Shown piece after piece: positions 51,117-60,076 of a stretch of 64,000 nucleotides of DNA. Below the pieces are notes generated by a model, which saw only the letters and a program-made list of their open reading frames with translations, ran no database searches and was not told the DNA's origin. Where the stretch lies: positions 2,728,001-2,792,000 of the forward strand of contig OY970203.1 in NCBI GenBank assembly GCA_963708325.1, read 5' to 3'. The position numbers and the translations under genes were made by a program. Positions within the stretch are counted from its first letter, which is position 1. Every line of letters begins with the position of its first letter. This stretch comes from G963708325 sp963708325. Lineage in GTDB: Bacteria > Actinomycetota > Thermoleophilia > Solirubrobacterales > 70-9.

Positions 51117-53410
51117 TGGCGAAGAAGCGCGTACACGAGATCGCCAAGCAGCAGGGCATCACCAGCAAGGAGCTGCTCGCCGCGCTTGCGGCCGCCGGCA
51201 TCGAGGCCAAGGCGGCGGCGTCGAGCGTCGAGGAGGACGAGGCCCTGAAGGCGATCGCCGCCGACGGCGCGGGCGCGAAGAAGAGCGCGAAGCCGGCCGC
51301 GTCGAAGAAGGCTGGCGGTGCCGGCAAGTCCGCCCAGGCCGGGGCCGGGGCCGGGGCTGCGAAGAAGGCCGCCGATTCCAAGCCGAAGCCGCCGTCCGGC
51401 GACGACGGCGGCAAGGCGCCCGCGGCGCCGCGGCGGCCTGTTCGGGCCGTGCGGGGTGACGGCGGCGGGGGCGGCGCCTCGAAGGCCGGCGGAAAGCGCC
51501 GGCGCCGCGTCGTGATCGACTCGCAGGCCTCCCGCCGCGAGCACGCGCCCCAGATGCCGCCGCCGCGACCGCCACGCCGCCGCGGCGGCCGGCGCCGGCG
51601 GCCGCTTCTCGAGGAGCCGGTCGACAAGACGCCCGCCGAGCCGGTCGAGATCCCGGCGATCAAGGTCAACTCCGGGGCGACCGTCCGCGAGGTGGCCGAG
51701 ACGCTCGGCCTGTCCAGCGCCGAGGTGATCAAGAAGCTGATGGAGCTGGGCGAGATGGCGACGCTCACCCAGACCCTCCCCGACGAGACGGTGGAGGCGA
51801 TCGCCGCCGAGTTCGACCGCAAGATCGAGATCGTCACCGCCGCCGAGGAGGAGGTCGAGGAGCCCGAGTTCGAGGACGCCGAGGCGGACCTCGAGGATCG
51901 ACCCCCGGTGGTCACGGTGATGGGCCACGTCGATCACGGGAAGACGTCGCTGCTGGACGCGATCCGACAGACGGAGGTGGCCGCCGGAGAGGCCGGGGGC
52001 ATAACCCAGCACATCGGTGCCTACCAGGTGCACCAGGACTCAAAGACGATCACCTTCCTCGACACGCCGGGCCACGAGGCGTTCACCGCGATGCGGGCGC
52101 GCGGCGCCCAGGTCACCGACATCGCCGTGGTCGTCGTCGCCGCCGATGACGGCGTGATGCCGCAGACCGTCGAGGCGATAGACCACGCCCGCGCCGCCGA
52201 CGTGCCGATCCTGGTCGCCGTCAACAAGGTCGACAAGCCCGACGCCCAGCCCGACAAGGTCCGCACCGAGTTGGCCAACCACGACCTCAACCCGGAGGAG
52301 TGGGGGGGCGACACGATCTACTGCGACGTCTCGGCGAAGACCAGGGACGGCCTCGACAACCTGCTCGACATGATCGTGCTCGTCGCCGAGCTGGAGGAGC
52401 TGAAGGCCAACCCGGGGGCGACGGCCTCGGGGACGGTGATCGAGTCCGAGCTCGATCCGGGCCGGGGCCCGGTGGCCGGCGTCCTCGTCCAGCGCGGCAC
52501 CCTGCACGTCGGCGACTCCGTCGTGGCGGGCCCGGTCTGGGGCCGGGTGCGGGCGATGCACGACCACACCGGCGCCCGCGTCGAGGAGGCGGAGCCCGGC
52601 GAGCCGGTGGAGATCCTCGGCCTCGACGGGGTCTGCGACGCCGGCGAGCTGATCCAGGCCGTCGAGAACGAGCGCCGGGCGCGCCAGATCGCCCAGGAGC
52701 GCGAGCACCGCCTCAAGACCGAGGCGCTGGCCCGCCAGCAGGCGCGCAAGGTCACGCTCGAGGAGTTCTTCGCCAAGGCCCGCGAGGGCGAGATCAAGGA
52801 GCTCAACCTGGTGCTGAAGGCCGACGTGTCGGGCTCGCTGGGGGCGCTCCAGGACGAGATCGCGAAGGTGCCGCAGGGCGAGGTGGCGGTCAACATCATC
52901 CACGGCGCCACCGGCGGCATAAACGAGTCCGACGTGATGCTGGCGTCGGCCTCCGACGCGGTGATCATCGGCTTCAACGTGAGGCCGCTGGCCGAGGCGC
53001 GCCGCGCGGCAGAGCGCGAGGGCGTGGACATCCGCACGTACTCGGTGATCTACAAGGTCACCGAGGAGCTGCGGGCGGCGATGGAGGGCATGCTCGAGCC
53101 CGAGGAGGTCGAGGAGGCGATCGGCAGCGCCGACGTGCTGAAGACCTTCCAGGCCTCGCGGGTGGGGCGGATCGCCGGCTGCATGGTGACCGAGGGCAAG
53201 GTCATCCGCGACGCCAGCGTCCGGCTCGTGCGCGACGGCACCGTCGTGTGGACGGGAAAGGTGGGGTCGCTGCGCCGCTTCAAGGACGACGTGCGCGAGG
53301 TCGAGGAGGGGCTCGAGTGCGGAATCGTGCTCGAGGGCTTCCAGGACGTCAAGGAGGGCGACGTCCTCGAGTTCTTCGAGATCAAGCAGGTCGAGAAGAC
53401 CCTCGAGTAG
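51116..53410 (+). CDS. infB: Translation initiation factor IF-2
   Basis: IF-2 delivers initiator tRNA to the ribosome. The 764-residue protein has an N-terminal IF2N helix pair (KKRVHEIAKQQGITSKELLAAL), a basic Ala/Lys-rich linker, a second IF2N at about 180-230, the GTPase domain with GHVDHGKTSLLDAI near 269, DTPGHEAF and NKVDKPD, then the beta barrels and the initiator-tRNA-binding C2 domain. ATG 51116 overlaps the nusA stop with a nearby AGGAGGAGG site. Confidence 0.97.
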   Translation: MAKKRVHEIAKQQGITSKELLAALAAAGIEAKAAASSVEEDEALKAIAADGAGAKKSAKPAASKKAGGAGKSAQAGAGAGAAKKAADSKPKPPSGDDGGKAPAAPRRPVRAVRGDGGGGGASKAGGKRRRRVVIDSQASRREHAPQMPPPRPPRRRGGRRRRPLLEEPVDKTPAEPVEIPAIKVNSGATVREVAETLGLSSAEVIKKLMELGEMATLTQTLPDETVEAIAAEFDRKIEIVTAAEEEVEEPEFEDAEADLEDRPPVVTVMGHVDHGKTSLLDAIRQTEVAAGEAGGITQHIGAYQVHQDSKTITFLDTPGHEAFTAMRARGAQVTDIAVVVVAADDGVMPQTVEAIDHARAADVPILVAVNKVDKPDAQPDKVRTELANHDLNPEEWGGDTIYCDVSAKTRDGLDNLLDMIVLVAELEELKANPGATASGTVIESELDPGRGPVAGVLVQRGTLHVGDSVVAGPVWGRVRAMHDHTGARVEEAEPGEPVEILGLDGVCDAGELIQAVENERRARQIAQEREHRLKTEALARQQARKVTLEEFFAKAREGEIKELNLVLKADVSGSLGALQDEIAKVPQGEVAVNIIHGATGGINESDVMLASASDAVIIGFNVRPLAEARRAAEREGVDIRTYSVIYKVTEELRAAMEGMLEPEEVEEAIGSADVLKTFQASRVGRIAGCMVTEGKVIRDASVRLVRDGTVVWTGKVGSLRRFKDDVREVEEGLECGIVLEGFQDVKEGDVLEFFEIKQVEKTLE

Positions 53411-53434
53411 CGGCGGCACCGGGCAGGCCCGCCG

Positions 53435-53440
53435 TAAGAT
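53435..53440 (+). promoter_or_regulatory. -10 element for the nucleoside phosphorylase gene (leaderless)
   Basis: TAAGAT is followed by nine bases and the ATG at 53450. Confidence 0.6.
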
Positions 53441-53449
53441 CGCCGGCCA

Positions 53450-54151
53450 ATGGCGCGTCTCGCCGTCGTCGGCGGTCACAGCATCGACGCAACGCGGCTG
53501 CTCGCCTCGGGCGAGCGCATCGAAGCGCCCGGCGGCGTGGCGGCGATTGACGCCGGCGACGCCGTCGTCCTGCAGCGGCACGGGCTCGACGGGTACCGCG
53601 CGCCGCACGCGATCGACCACGAGGCGAACCTCGCCGCCCTCGTGGCGCTCGGCTGCGACCGCGTGCTGGCGATCGGGTCCGTCGGCTCCCTTCACCGCGA
53701 GCTTGCGGTCGGCACGATGCTGGCCCCGGACGACTTCGTCGCGTTCCACACGGGCGCCTCGATCTTCGACGACGAGCGCGGCCACCGCGTGCCGGGGTTC
53801 GACGGACCCTGGCGCGCCGCCGTCGTGGCGGCGTGGCCGGCCGACGCGGCCCTGCGCGACGGAGGTGTCTACTGGCAGACGCCCGGCCCCCGCCTCGAGA
53901 CCGCCGCCGAGATCCGGCTGATCGCCGCCCACGCGGACGTCGTCGGGATGACTATCGGCAGCGAATGCGTGGTCGCCGGCGAGCTCGGGCTGGCGTATGC
54001 GGCCGTCTGCGTAGTGGACAACCTGGCCAACGGCATCGGCGCGCAGCCGCTCGCGGCGGCGGAGATCGAGCGGGGCGCCGCCGCCAACCGCGACGCGCTC
54101 GATGCCGCTCTGTCGAAGGCGCTGCCGGCGCTGTCGGGGGAGCGGCGATGA
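53450..54151 (+). CDS. Nucleoside phosphorylase of the MTA/MTI phosphorylase type
   Basis: This 233-residue protein belongs to the trimeric purine nucleoside phosphorylase family. It has QRHG near residue 42, the His-rich HAIDHEANLAAL, QTPGPRLETAAEIR (the MTA phosphorylase signature region), and VGMTIGSECVVAGELGLAYA. It could cleave 5'-methylthioadenosine. However, the next gene, with a four-base overlap, is an MTA/SAH deaminase. As in Pseudomonas aeruginosa, this phosphorylase may act instead on the deaminated product 5'-methylthioinosine. The substrate is inferred. Confidence 0.87.
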   Translation: MARLAVVGGHSIDATRLLASGERIEAPGGVAAIDAGDAVVLQRHGLDGYRAPHAIDHEANLAALVALGCDRVLAIGSVGSLHRELAVGTMLAPDDFVAFHTGASIFDDERGHRVPGFDGPWRAAVVAAWPADAALRDGGVYWQTPGPRLETAAEIRLIAAHADVVGMTIGSECVVAGELGLAYAAVCVVDNLANGIGAQPLAAAEIERGAAANRDALDAALSKALPALSGERR

Positions 54152-55404
54152 GCCTGGCGGTCGTCGGCGCGACCACGCTGGGCGGCGATCCGATCGCGCT
54201 GCGGGCGAGCGACGGGCGCATCGAGCGCATCGGCCCGGAGGTCGAGCCGCAGCCGGGGGACGCGACGATCGACGCCGGTGGGATGGCGCTGGCGCCGGGC
54301 CTGGTCAACGGCCACACCCACATGGCGATGACCCTGTTTCGCGGCTACGGCGACGACATGGCGCTGATGGATTGGCTGGAGCGCAAGATCTGGCCGGCCG
54401 AGGCCAGGCTTAAGCCCGCAGACGTCTACTGGGGCGCGCGCCTCGCCTGCCTGGAGATGATCCGCACCGGCACGGTCAGGGCCTGGGACATGTACTGGCA
54501 TCCGCGCGAGACCGCGCGCGCGCTCGAGGACGCCGGGCTTCGCGGCACCGTCGCCGCTCCGCTGATCGAGCGCACCGGGCCCGGCGGCGCCAGGTCGCTG
54601 CGATCGGACGCCGAGCGAAGCCTGGAGCAGCTCGCCGAGTGCGGGCCCGGCATCGAGGCGGCCCTGGCGCCGCACGCGATCTACACGGTCGGCGAGCGGT
54701 CGCTGCGCTGGATCGCCGAGCGCGCGGGGGCGAAGGAGGTCCCGATCCACATCCACCTGTCCGAGACGCGCCGGGAGGTCGACGACTGCGTCGCCCAGCA
54801 CGGGATGCGCCCCGCCGCCTACCTCGACCGGCTCGGGCTGCTGGGGCCGCGCACGCTGCTCGCCCACGGCGTATGGCTCGACGACGACGAGCTCGCCCTG
54901 GTGGCCGAGCGGGGCGCGACGGTCGTCACCAACCCGGTCGCCAACATGAAGCTCGGCGTCGGCGGGGCGTTCGCGTTCGAGGCGGCCCGCGAGCGCGGCG
55001 TGCCGGTCGGGCTGGGCACCGACGGGCCGGGCTCGAACAACTCGCTCGACCTGTTCTCGGACATGAAGTTCTGCGCCCTGCTGCAGAAGCACGCCGCCGC
55101 CGATCCCACCGTCGCGTCCGCCGCCGAGGTATGGGCGGTGGCGACGGGGGAGCGCGCGCCCCTGCTCGGCCAGCCGCAAGCGCTTCGGACGGGCACGCCG
55201 GCCGACTTCCTGCTGCTGCGGGCGGATGCGCCGGAGCTCGCTCCCGGAGACCTGGTCGCCGCCCTGGTCTACGCCGCCGGGGGGTCGATCGTCGACACCA
55301 GCGTCGTCGCCGGGCGGGTGCTGATGCGCGGCGGAGCGGTGGAGGGGGGCGACGAGGTGGTCGCCCGCGCGACCGAGCGGGCCCGGCGGCTCGGCGTCGC
55401 CTAA
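54148..55404 (+). CDS. mtaD: 5'-methylthioadenosine/S-adenosylhomocysteine deaminase
   Basis: This 418-residue amidohydrolase of the MtaD/SsnA/TrzN group has the first metal motif LVNGHTHMAMTLFRGYGDD, then a second His in HIHLSET, the third in LLAHGVWLDD, and the Asp in LGTDGPGSNNSLDLF. These enzymes deaminate 5'-methylthioadenosine and S-adenosylhomocysteine in the methionine/SAM salvage pathway. ATG 54148 overlaps the phosphorylase stop by four bases. Confidence 0.92.
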   Translation: MSLAVVGATTLGGDPIALRASDGRIERIGPEVEPQPGDATIDAGGMALAPGLVNGHTHMAMTLFRGYGDDMALMDWLERKIWPAEARLKPADVYWGARLACLEMIRTGTVRAWDMYWHPRETARALEDAGLRGTVAAPLIERTGPGGARSLRSDAERSLEQLAECGPGIEAALAPHAIYTVGERSLRWIAERAGAKEVPIHIHLSETRREVDDCVAQHGMRPAAYLDRLGLLGPRTLLAHGVWLDDDELALVAERGATVVTNPVANMKLGVGGAFAFEAARERGVPVGLGTDGPGSNNSLDLFSDMKFCALLQKHAAADPTVASAAEVWAVATGERAPLLGQPQALRTGTPADFLLLRADAPELAPGDLVAALVYAAGGSIVDTSVVAGRVLMRGGAVEGGDEVVARATERARRLGVA

Positions 55405-55407
55405 CTT
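55402..55407 (+). promoter_or_regulatory. -10 element for the DUF503 gene, overlapping the mtaD stop
   Basis: TAACTT begins with the mtaD TAA stop and is followed by eight bases and the ATG at 55416. Confidence 0.55.
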
Positions 55408-55415
55408 TCGCGGCG

Positions 55416-55715
55416 ATGGCCACCTACATCTGCCTGGTCGAGGTGGCGCTTCACCTCAACGACTCCGTGGACCTCAAGGCGAAGCGCAAGCACGTGCACT
55501 CGCTCAAGGCGCAGATCCGAAAGCGCTTCGGGGCGGCCGTCGCGGAGACCGACCATCACGACAAGTGGCAGCGCACGGAGCTCCTCTGCGCGCTCGTCGG
55601 CGGTCCTGAGCTGGACGCCCGCGCGGCGGAGCTGGAGCGCTTCGTCGAGGCGCGGTTTCCCGACGGAAGCTCCTGCCGCCGCCGTGTGCTGTCGGTCGGC
55701 GACCTCGAACCGTAG
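55416..55715 (+). CDS. DUF503 (YlxP-like) protein
   Basis: This 99-residue protein has the DUF503 pattern CLVEVALHLNDSVDLKAKRKHVHSLKAQIRKRF, and AVAETDHHDKWQRTELLCALVG. It usually lies between infB and rbfA and is probably linked to ribosome assembly or RNA binding. It has the same place here, except that two MTA-salvage genes are inserted upstream. The biochemical function is not established. Confidence 0.92.
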   Translation: MATYICLVEVALHLNDSVDLKAKRKHVHSLKAQIRKRFGAAVAETDHHDKWQRTELLCALVGGPELDARAAELERFVEARFPDGSSCRRRVLSVGDLEP

Positions 55716-55723
55716 TTCCTGGC

Positions 55724-55729
55724 TATAGT
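55724..55729 (+). promoter_or_regulatory. -10 element for rbfA (leaderless)
   Basis: TATAGT is followed by eight bases and the GTG at 55738. Confidence 0.6.
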
Positions 55730-55737
55730 CGCGCGGC

Positions 55738-56070
55738 GTGGCCACGTCGAGGATGCGGCGCATCAACGAGGAGATCCGCGAGGTGGTCGGGGAAGCGATC
55801 ACCAGCGAGCTGAAAGATCCAAGGATCGGATTCGTGACAGTGACCGCCGTCGACACCAGCCCGGACCTGAGCGCCGCCCGCGTCTACGTGAGCGTGCTCG
55901 GCGGCAACCGGGAGCGCGAGGCGACGCTCACGGGGCTGCGCTCCGCCCACGGTGTCCTCCAGGCGCGGATAGCCGACCGGCTGCGGATCAAGCGCACGCC
56001 GACGCTGACCTTCCACTACGACGAGAGCATCGAGCGCGGCGCTCGGATCTCACGCCTGCTGGACAGTTGA
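55738..56070 (+). CDS. rbfA: Ribosome-binding factor A
   Basis: RbfA matures the 30S subunit. The 110-residue protein has the conserved MRRINEEIREVVGEAI start, DPRIGFVTVTAVDTSPDLSAARVYVS, and RTPTLTFHYDESIERGARI. The GTG start directly follows a -10 box. The next gene begins within the stop (TTGA). Confidence 0.95.
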   Translation: MATSRMRRINEEIREVVGEAITSELKDPRIGFVTVTAVDTSPDLSAARVYVSVLGGNREREATLTGLRSAHGVLQARIADRLRIKRTPTLTFHYDESIERGARISRLLDS

Positions 56071-57059
56071 GCGAGACTGCCGGGGTGGCCACGGACCTCG
56101 AGCTCGTCGCGGACGTGCTTCGCAGCGGCGACCGCTTCCTTCTGACCACGCACGAGAACCCCGATGGCGACGCGCTCGGCTCGCTGCTCGGGCTGCACCA
56201 CGTGCTGCGGCAGCTCGACAAGGACTCCGTCATGTTCCTGGCCGCGAAGGAGTTCCCGCTGCCCGTGGAGTACCGCTTCCTTCCGCTCGAGGAGGTCTTT
56301 CACGAGGCGCCCGCCGACGTCGTCGACCGGGTGCTCGTCTTCCTCGACTGCGGAAACATCGACCGCATGCGGGCGGATTTCCTGCGCCGCGAGGACGCCC
56401 GCGTGATCAACATCGACCACCACCACGACAACACCCGCTTCGGGGACGTCAACCTCGTGGACGTCGAGGCGTCGTCGACGGTGGAGATCGTCTACGAGCT
56501 GGCGCGGCTGCTCGGCGCCGAGCTGACCACGGAGATCGCCTCCGCCCTCTACGTCGGCCTGGTCACGGACACGGGCCGCTTCTCCTACGAGAACACCGAT
56601 TCCCGCAGCCATCGCGTCGCCGCGGAGCTGATCGAGGCCGGGGTCGACGTGCACGACACCCACCGCCGCCTGTACGAGCGCGTGCCGATCGAGAAGCTGC
56701 GTCTGGTGTCGCGCGCCCTGGACAAGGTGAAGGTGCACTGCGACGGCGAGCTGGTCACGACCTACGTGACCGCGGACGACTACGCCGCCGCCGGGGCCGG
56801 CGAGGAGCTGACCGAGGGGATCATCGACCACCTGCGCTCCGTGGAGGGCGTCAAGGTGGCCGCCCTCGTGCGCGACATCGACGAGGACGGCCGTCCGGCC
56901 CGCAAGGTCAGTCTGCGCTCGTCCGACTCGGTGGACGTGTCCGCCATGGCGCGAAAGCATGGCGGCGGCGGCCACCCACGGGCGGCGGGCTTCTCGACCG
57001 ATCTCGACTACGGCGGTCTGGTCGAGTTCCTGTGCACCGAGGTCGAGGCCCAGAGCTAG
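56067..57059 (+). CDS. nrnA: DHH/DHHA1 phosphoesterase NrnA (oligoribonuclease/pAp phosphatase)
   Basis: NrnA degrades very short RNA and 3'-phosphoadenosine 5'-phosphate. The 330-residue protein has NPDGDALGS near 33, FLDCGN, INIDHHHDNTRFG and TDTGRFSYENT for the metal site, and the DHHA1 ending GGGGHPRAAGF. Two starts are possible: TTG 56067, coupled to the rbfA stop, and GTG 56085 (MATDLELVADVL). I use the first but the second is equally plausible. Confidence 0.93.
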   Translation: MSETAGVATDLELVADVLRSGDRFLLTTHENPDGDALGSLLGLHHVLRQLDKDSVMFLAAKEFPLPVEYRFLPLEEVFHEAPADVVDRVLVFLDCGNIDRMRADFLRREDARVINIDHHHDNTRFGDVNLVDVEASSTVEIVYELARLLGAELTTEIASALYVGLVTDTGRFSYENTDSRSHRVAAELIEAGVDVHDTHRRLYERVPIEKLRLVSRALDKVKVHCDGELVTTYVTADDYAAAGAGEELTEGIIDHLRSVEGVKVAALVRDIDEDGRPARKVSLRSSDSVDVSAMARKHGGGGHPRAAGFSTDLDYGGLVEFLCTEVEAQS

Positions 57060-57087
57060 CGGCCCGGCGGCCGCGGGCGGGGGCGCC

Positions 57088-57882
57088 GTGAGCGCCGGGA
57101 TCGTCCTCGTCGACAAGCCGGCCGGGGTCACCTCGCACGACGTGGTCGCGGGGGTACGGCGCCGGTTGGGCACGAAGGCCGGCCACGCCGGCACGCTCGA
57201 CCCCTTCGCCACGGGACTGCTCGTCGTGCTGGTGGGGCGCGCGACGCGCCTGCAGCGCTACCTGCTGGAGCTGCCGAAGGCCTACGTCGCCACCGCGCGC
57301 CTCGGATGGCGCTCCAGCAGCGGCGATCCCGACGGCGAGCTGACGGAGACCGGGCGCGTCCCCGAGCGCCTGCAGCTTCCCACCGGCGAGGTCACCCAGC
57401 GGGTGCCGATGACCTCCGCCGTGCGCGTCGGAGGCGAGCGCCTCTACCGCAAGGCGCACCGCGGCGAGTCCGTGGAGACGCCCGAGCGGCGCGTGCGGAT
57501 CATGCGGGCCGACCTCGTCTCCGGTGCCGCCGACCGGGCCGTCTTCGAGATCGAGTGCTCGTCGGGAACCTACGTGCGCACCCTGATCGAAACCCTCGAG
57601 GACGCCTACTGCGCCGCGCTGCGCCGGGTCGCGGTAGGCCCCTTCCGGGTGGGGGACGCCGGCGACGAGGTGCTGCCGGTCGAGCGGGCGATGGAGTTCC
57701 TTCCGGAGCGCCCCCTGCAGCGCGACGAGGCGGGCCGGGTGCGTAATGGGGTGGCCGTCCCCGACGGCGACCGCGGCGGCGCCGTGCGGCTCACCTACGA
57801 GGGGCGGCTGCTGGCGGTCGGCCGGCCCCGCGACGGCGAGCTTCGCCCCGAGGTCGTGCTCCACGGGAGCGACCACCCGTGA
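57088..57882 (+). CDS. truB: tRNA pseudouridine(55) synthase TruB
   Basis: TruB makes pseudouridine 55 in tRNA. The 264-residue protein has the catalytic Asp in GHAGTLDPFATGLL, the start GIVLVDKPAGVTSHDVV, the conserved KAYVATARLGW, and CSSGTYVRTLIE. The last 40 residues are a short PUA-like tail. It starts with GTG 57088, and its stop overlaps ribF GTG by four bases. Confidence 0.96.
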   Translation: MSAGIVLVDKPAGVTSHDVVAGVRRRLGTKAGHAGTLDPFATGLLVVLVGRATRLQRYLLELPKAYVATARLGWRSSSGDPDGELTETGRVPERLQLPTGEVTQRVPMTSAVRVGGERLYRKAHRGESVETPERRVRIMRADLVSGAADRAVFEIECSSGTYVRTLIETLEDAYCAALRRVAVGPFRVGDAGDEVLPVERAMEFLPERPLQRDEAGRVRNGVAVPDGDRGGAVRLTYEGRLLAVGRPRDGELRPEVVLHGSDHP

Positions 57883-58763
57883 TCGAGGTCACCCGCCTGC
57901 CGAACGCCCGCAGCCGGCCGCGCCACGTCGCGATCGGGACCTTCGACGGGGTCCACCTCGGCCATCGCGCCGTGATCGAGGGGGCGGACACGGTGCTCAC
58001 CTTCGAGCCACACCCGCTGCGGATCCTGCACCCCGACGCCGCTCCGAAGCTGATCATGCCCTTCGCGGTCAAGCGCGACGTGATCGACGGGCTCGGCGTG
58101 GACGAGCTGGTGGTGATCCCCTTCGACCGGGACTTCGCCGCGATCGAGGCCGAGGAGTTCATCTCCGGCATCCTGATCGAGCGGCTGGGCGCGGAGGAGG
58201 TCTCGGTGGGCGAGAACTTCCGCTTCGGCCGCAAGGCGCGAGGAGACCCCGAGATGCTGGCGGCGCGGTCCGAGTTCTCCACCCGGGTCGTGCCGCTCGT
58301 CGAGCTCGACGGCGAGACGATCTCCTCCACCCGCGTCCGCGCCCTCGTCGCCGCCGGCGATGTCGACACCGCGCGGCGCTGCCTGGGGGCGCCATTCATG
58401 CTGGAGGGCGAGGTGGTCGAGGGCGACCGCCGCGGACGCACGCTCGGCTTCCCGACCGCGAACATCGTTCCCGACGACGCCCTGATCATCCCCGGGCACG
58501 GGGTCTACGCGGCCTTCGCGGACGGCCGGTCGGCGGCGGTGAACGTCGGCGTTCGACCGACCTTCGACAGCGGCCGGGGGCTGCTGGTGGAGGCCTATCT
58601 GATCGACTTCGAGGGCGACCTCTACGGCCACAACCTGCGCGTCGCCTTCGTGCAACGGCTGCGGGGGGAGCGCCGGTTCACGGGCACCGAGGAGCTGATC
58701 GCCCAGATGCACCGGGACGTCGCGGAGGCCCGAGAGGTCTGTGCTAGCTTCTCCCGCGGCTAG
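57879..58763 (+). CDS. ribF: Bifunctional riboflavin kinase/FAD synthetase
   Basis: RibF makes FMN and FAD from riboflavin. The 294-residue protein has an N-terminal nucleotidyltransferase domain (VAIGTFDGVHLGHRAVI; FEPHPLRIL; NFRFGRKARGD; ISSTRVRALV) and a C-terminal kinase domain (GRTLGFPTANI; GVYAAFAD; NVGVRPTF). It starts at GTG 57879 overlapping the truB stop. rpsO follows. Confidence 0.96.
   Translation: MIEVTRLPNARSRPRHVAIGTFDGVHLGHRAVIEGADTVLTFEPHPLRILHPDAAPKLIMPFAVKRDVIDGLGVDELVVIPFDRDFAAIEAEEFISGILIERLGAEEVSVGENFRFGRKARGDPEMLAARSEFSTRVVPLVELDGETISSTRVRALVAAGDVDTARRCLGAPFMLEGEVVEGDRRGRTLGFPTANIVPDDALIIPGHGVYAAFADGRSAAVNVGVRPTFDSGRGLLVEAYLIDFEGDLYGHNLRVAFVQRLRGERRFTGTEELIAQMHRDVAEAREVCASFSRG
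58745..58750 (+). promoter_or_regulatory. Candidate -10 element for rpsO
   Basis: TAGCTT lies inside the end of ribF and would start transcription near 58757, giving a leader of about 34 bases before rpsO. The leader is GC-rich and can fold; S15 often represses its own translation. Confidence 0.45.
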
Positions 58764-58790
58764 GGCAACCCGGCCGGCGGGACACCGGCG

Positions 58791-59060
58791 ATGCCGCTGA
58801 CAAAGGAAAAGAAGGCCGAGCTGATCGGCAAGTACGGCCGCTCCGACGGAGACACCGGCTCCGCCGAGGTGCAGGTGGCGCTTCTGACCGAGCGCATCAA
58901 CGAGCTGACCGAGCACCTGCGTTCGCACAGCAAGGACCACCATTCGCGGCGCGGCCTGCTGATGCTGGTCGGCAAGCGCCGACGCCTGCTGCGCTACCTC
59001 GAGGGCTCCGACCTCGACCGCTACCGCTCCCTGGTCGGGGACCTGGGCCTGCGCCGGTAG
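58791..59060 (+). CDS. rpsO: 30S ribosomal protein S15
   Basis: S15 binds 16S rRNA. The 89-residue protein is of standard length, with MPLTKEKKAELIGKY, GDTGSAEVQVALLTERINELTEHL, and HSKDHHSRRGLLMLVGKRRRLLRYL. It lies between ribF and the peroxiredoxin gene. Confidence 0.97.
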   Translation: MPLTKEKKAELIGKYGRSDGDTGSAEVQVALLTERINELTEHLRSHSKDHHSRRGLLMLVGKRRRLLRYLEGSDLDRYRSLVGDLGLRR

Positions 59061-59123
59061 GTCGGCCTGATTGGTGCGCCGAACGCGCAGCGTGAGGCGG
59101 CAGGCAGGTGGGGGTCATTGCTC

Positions 59124-59576
59124 GTGATCGAGCCGGGCACGCCGGCACCGGATTTCACCCTGCGAAACCAGGACGGGGAGAAGGTCAGCCTCTCGCAGCT
59201 GCGAGGGCGAAAGGTCGTGCTGGCCTTCTATCCCGCCGACTTCAGCCCGGTCTGCACCGACCAGCTCTCCGTCTATCAGGAGGTGAAGGCCGAGATCGAG
59301 GCCGAGGGCGCCGACCTGTACGGCATCAGCGTGGACAGCGCATGGGCACACAGGGCCTTCCAGGAGAAGCTCGGGATCGACATCCCGCTGCTCTCGGACT
59401 TCCACCCCAAGGGGGACGTGGCTCGGGCCTACGGCGCCTACGTCGAGGAGCGCGGCGTGTCCAACCGCTCGCTGGTGCTGATCGACGAGGAGGGGATCGT
59501 GCGCTGGGTGCACGAGTCGCCGACGCCGGTGGAGATCCCCGGCGCCAACCTGATCTTCGACGCCCTGGCGTCATGA
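59124..59576 (+). CDS. Peroxiredoxin (AhpE/Bcp type)
   Basis: Peroxiredoxins reduce peroxides with a cysteine. From GTG 59124 the 150-residue protein has PDFTLRNQDGEKVSLSQLRG, YPADFSPVCTDQL with the peroxidatic Cys44, and DFHPKGDVARAYGAY. A second, resolving Cys is not obvious, so it is of one-Cys or AhpE type. A TTG at 59118 is an alternative start; GTG has a better spaced GGTGGGGG site. The next gene overlaps its stop. Confidence 0.92.
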   Translation: MIEPGTPAPDFTLRNQDGEKVSLSQLRGRKVVLAFYPADFSPVCTDQLSVYQEVKAEIEAEGADLYGISVDSAWAHRAFQEKLGIDIPLLSDFHPKGDVARAYGAYVEERGVSNRSLVLIDEEGIVRWVHESPTPVEIPGANLIFDALAS

Positions 59577-60076
59577 GCGACCTCACAAGCGCCGCCGTCC
59601 CCGCGGTCGCCGCCGACGACCACGCGCGCGGCGACGGCGAGGAGCTGGTGGTCTATGCCGACCTCGGCTGTCCGCACTGTGCCGCCGGGTGGGGGCGGAT
59701 CCGCGAGCTGCAGATGCGGGTCGTCTTCCGCCATTTCCCGGTGGCGAGCAAGCACCCACGGGCGCCGGCCCTGCACGCCGCCGCCGAGGCGGCCGGCCTC
59801 CAGGGCGCGTTCTTCGAGATGGTGGACTCGCTGTTCGCCGACCGCGGCCGCGTGGATGACCCCCACCTGTGGGAGCGCGTCGAGCGGCTCGGGCTCGACC
59901 TCGAGCGATTCGAGGCCGATCGACGCTCGGATCCCGTCGCCGCGCGCGTGCGGCGGGACTTCGAGTCCGGGATCCGCGCCGGCGTCGCCGGTACCCCGGC
60001 GCTGTTTCGCGACGGGCGGCCGCTCGAAGCCGATCAGGCGGCCCGGCTGGTCCGCGACCGGGAGAGGGCGCGATAG
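59573..60076 (+). CDS. DsbA-like thioredoxin-fold protein
   Basis: This 167-residue protein has a thioredoxin-like active site CPHC (YADLGCPHCAAG near residues 33-36), a DsbA-type helical insertion, and the cis-proline loop VAGTPALF. No signal peptide is visible, so it is probably cytoplasmic, like the DsbA-family proteins that sit beside peroxiredoxins. It overlaps the peroxiredoxin stop by four bases and may reduce it. The specific partner is inferred. Confidence 0.88.
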   Translation: MSDLTSAAVPAVAADDHARGDGEELVVYADLGCPHCAAGWGRIRELQMRVVFRHFPVASKHPRAPALHAAAEAAGLQGAFFEMVDSLFADRGRVDDPHLWERVERLGLDLERFEADRRSDPVAARVRRDFESGIRAGVAGTPALFRDGRPLEADQAARLVRDRERAR

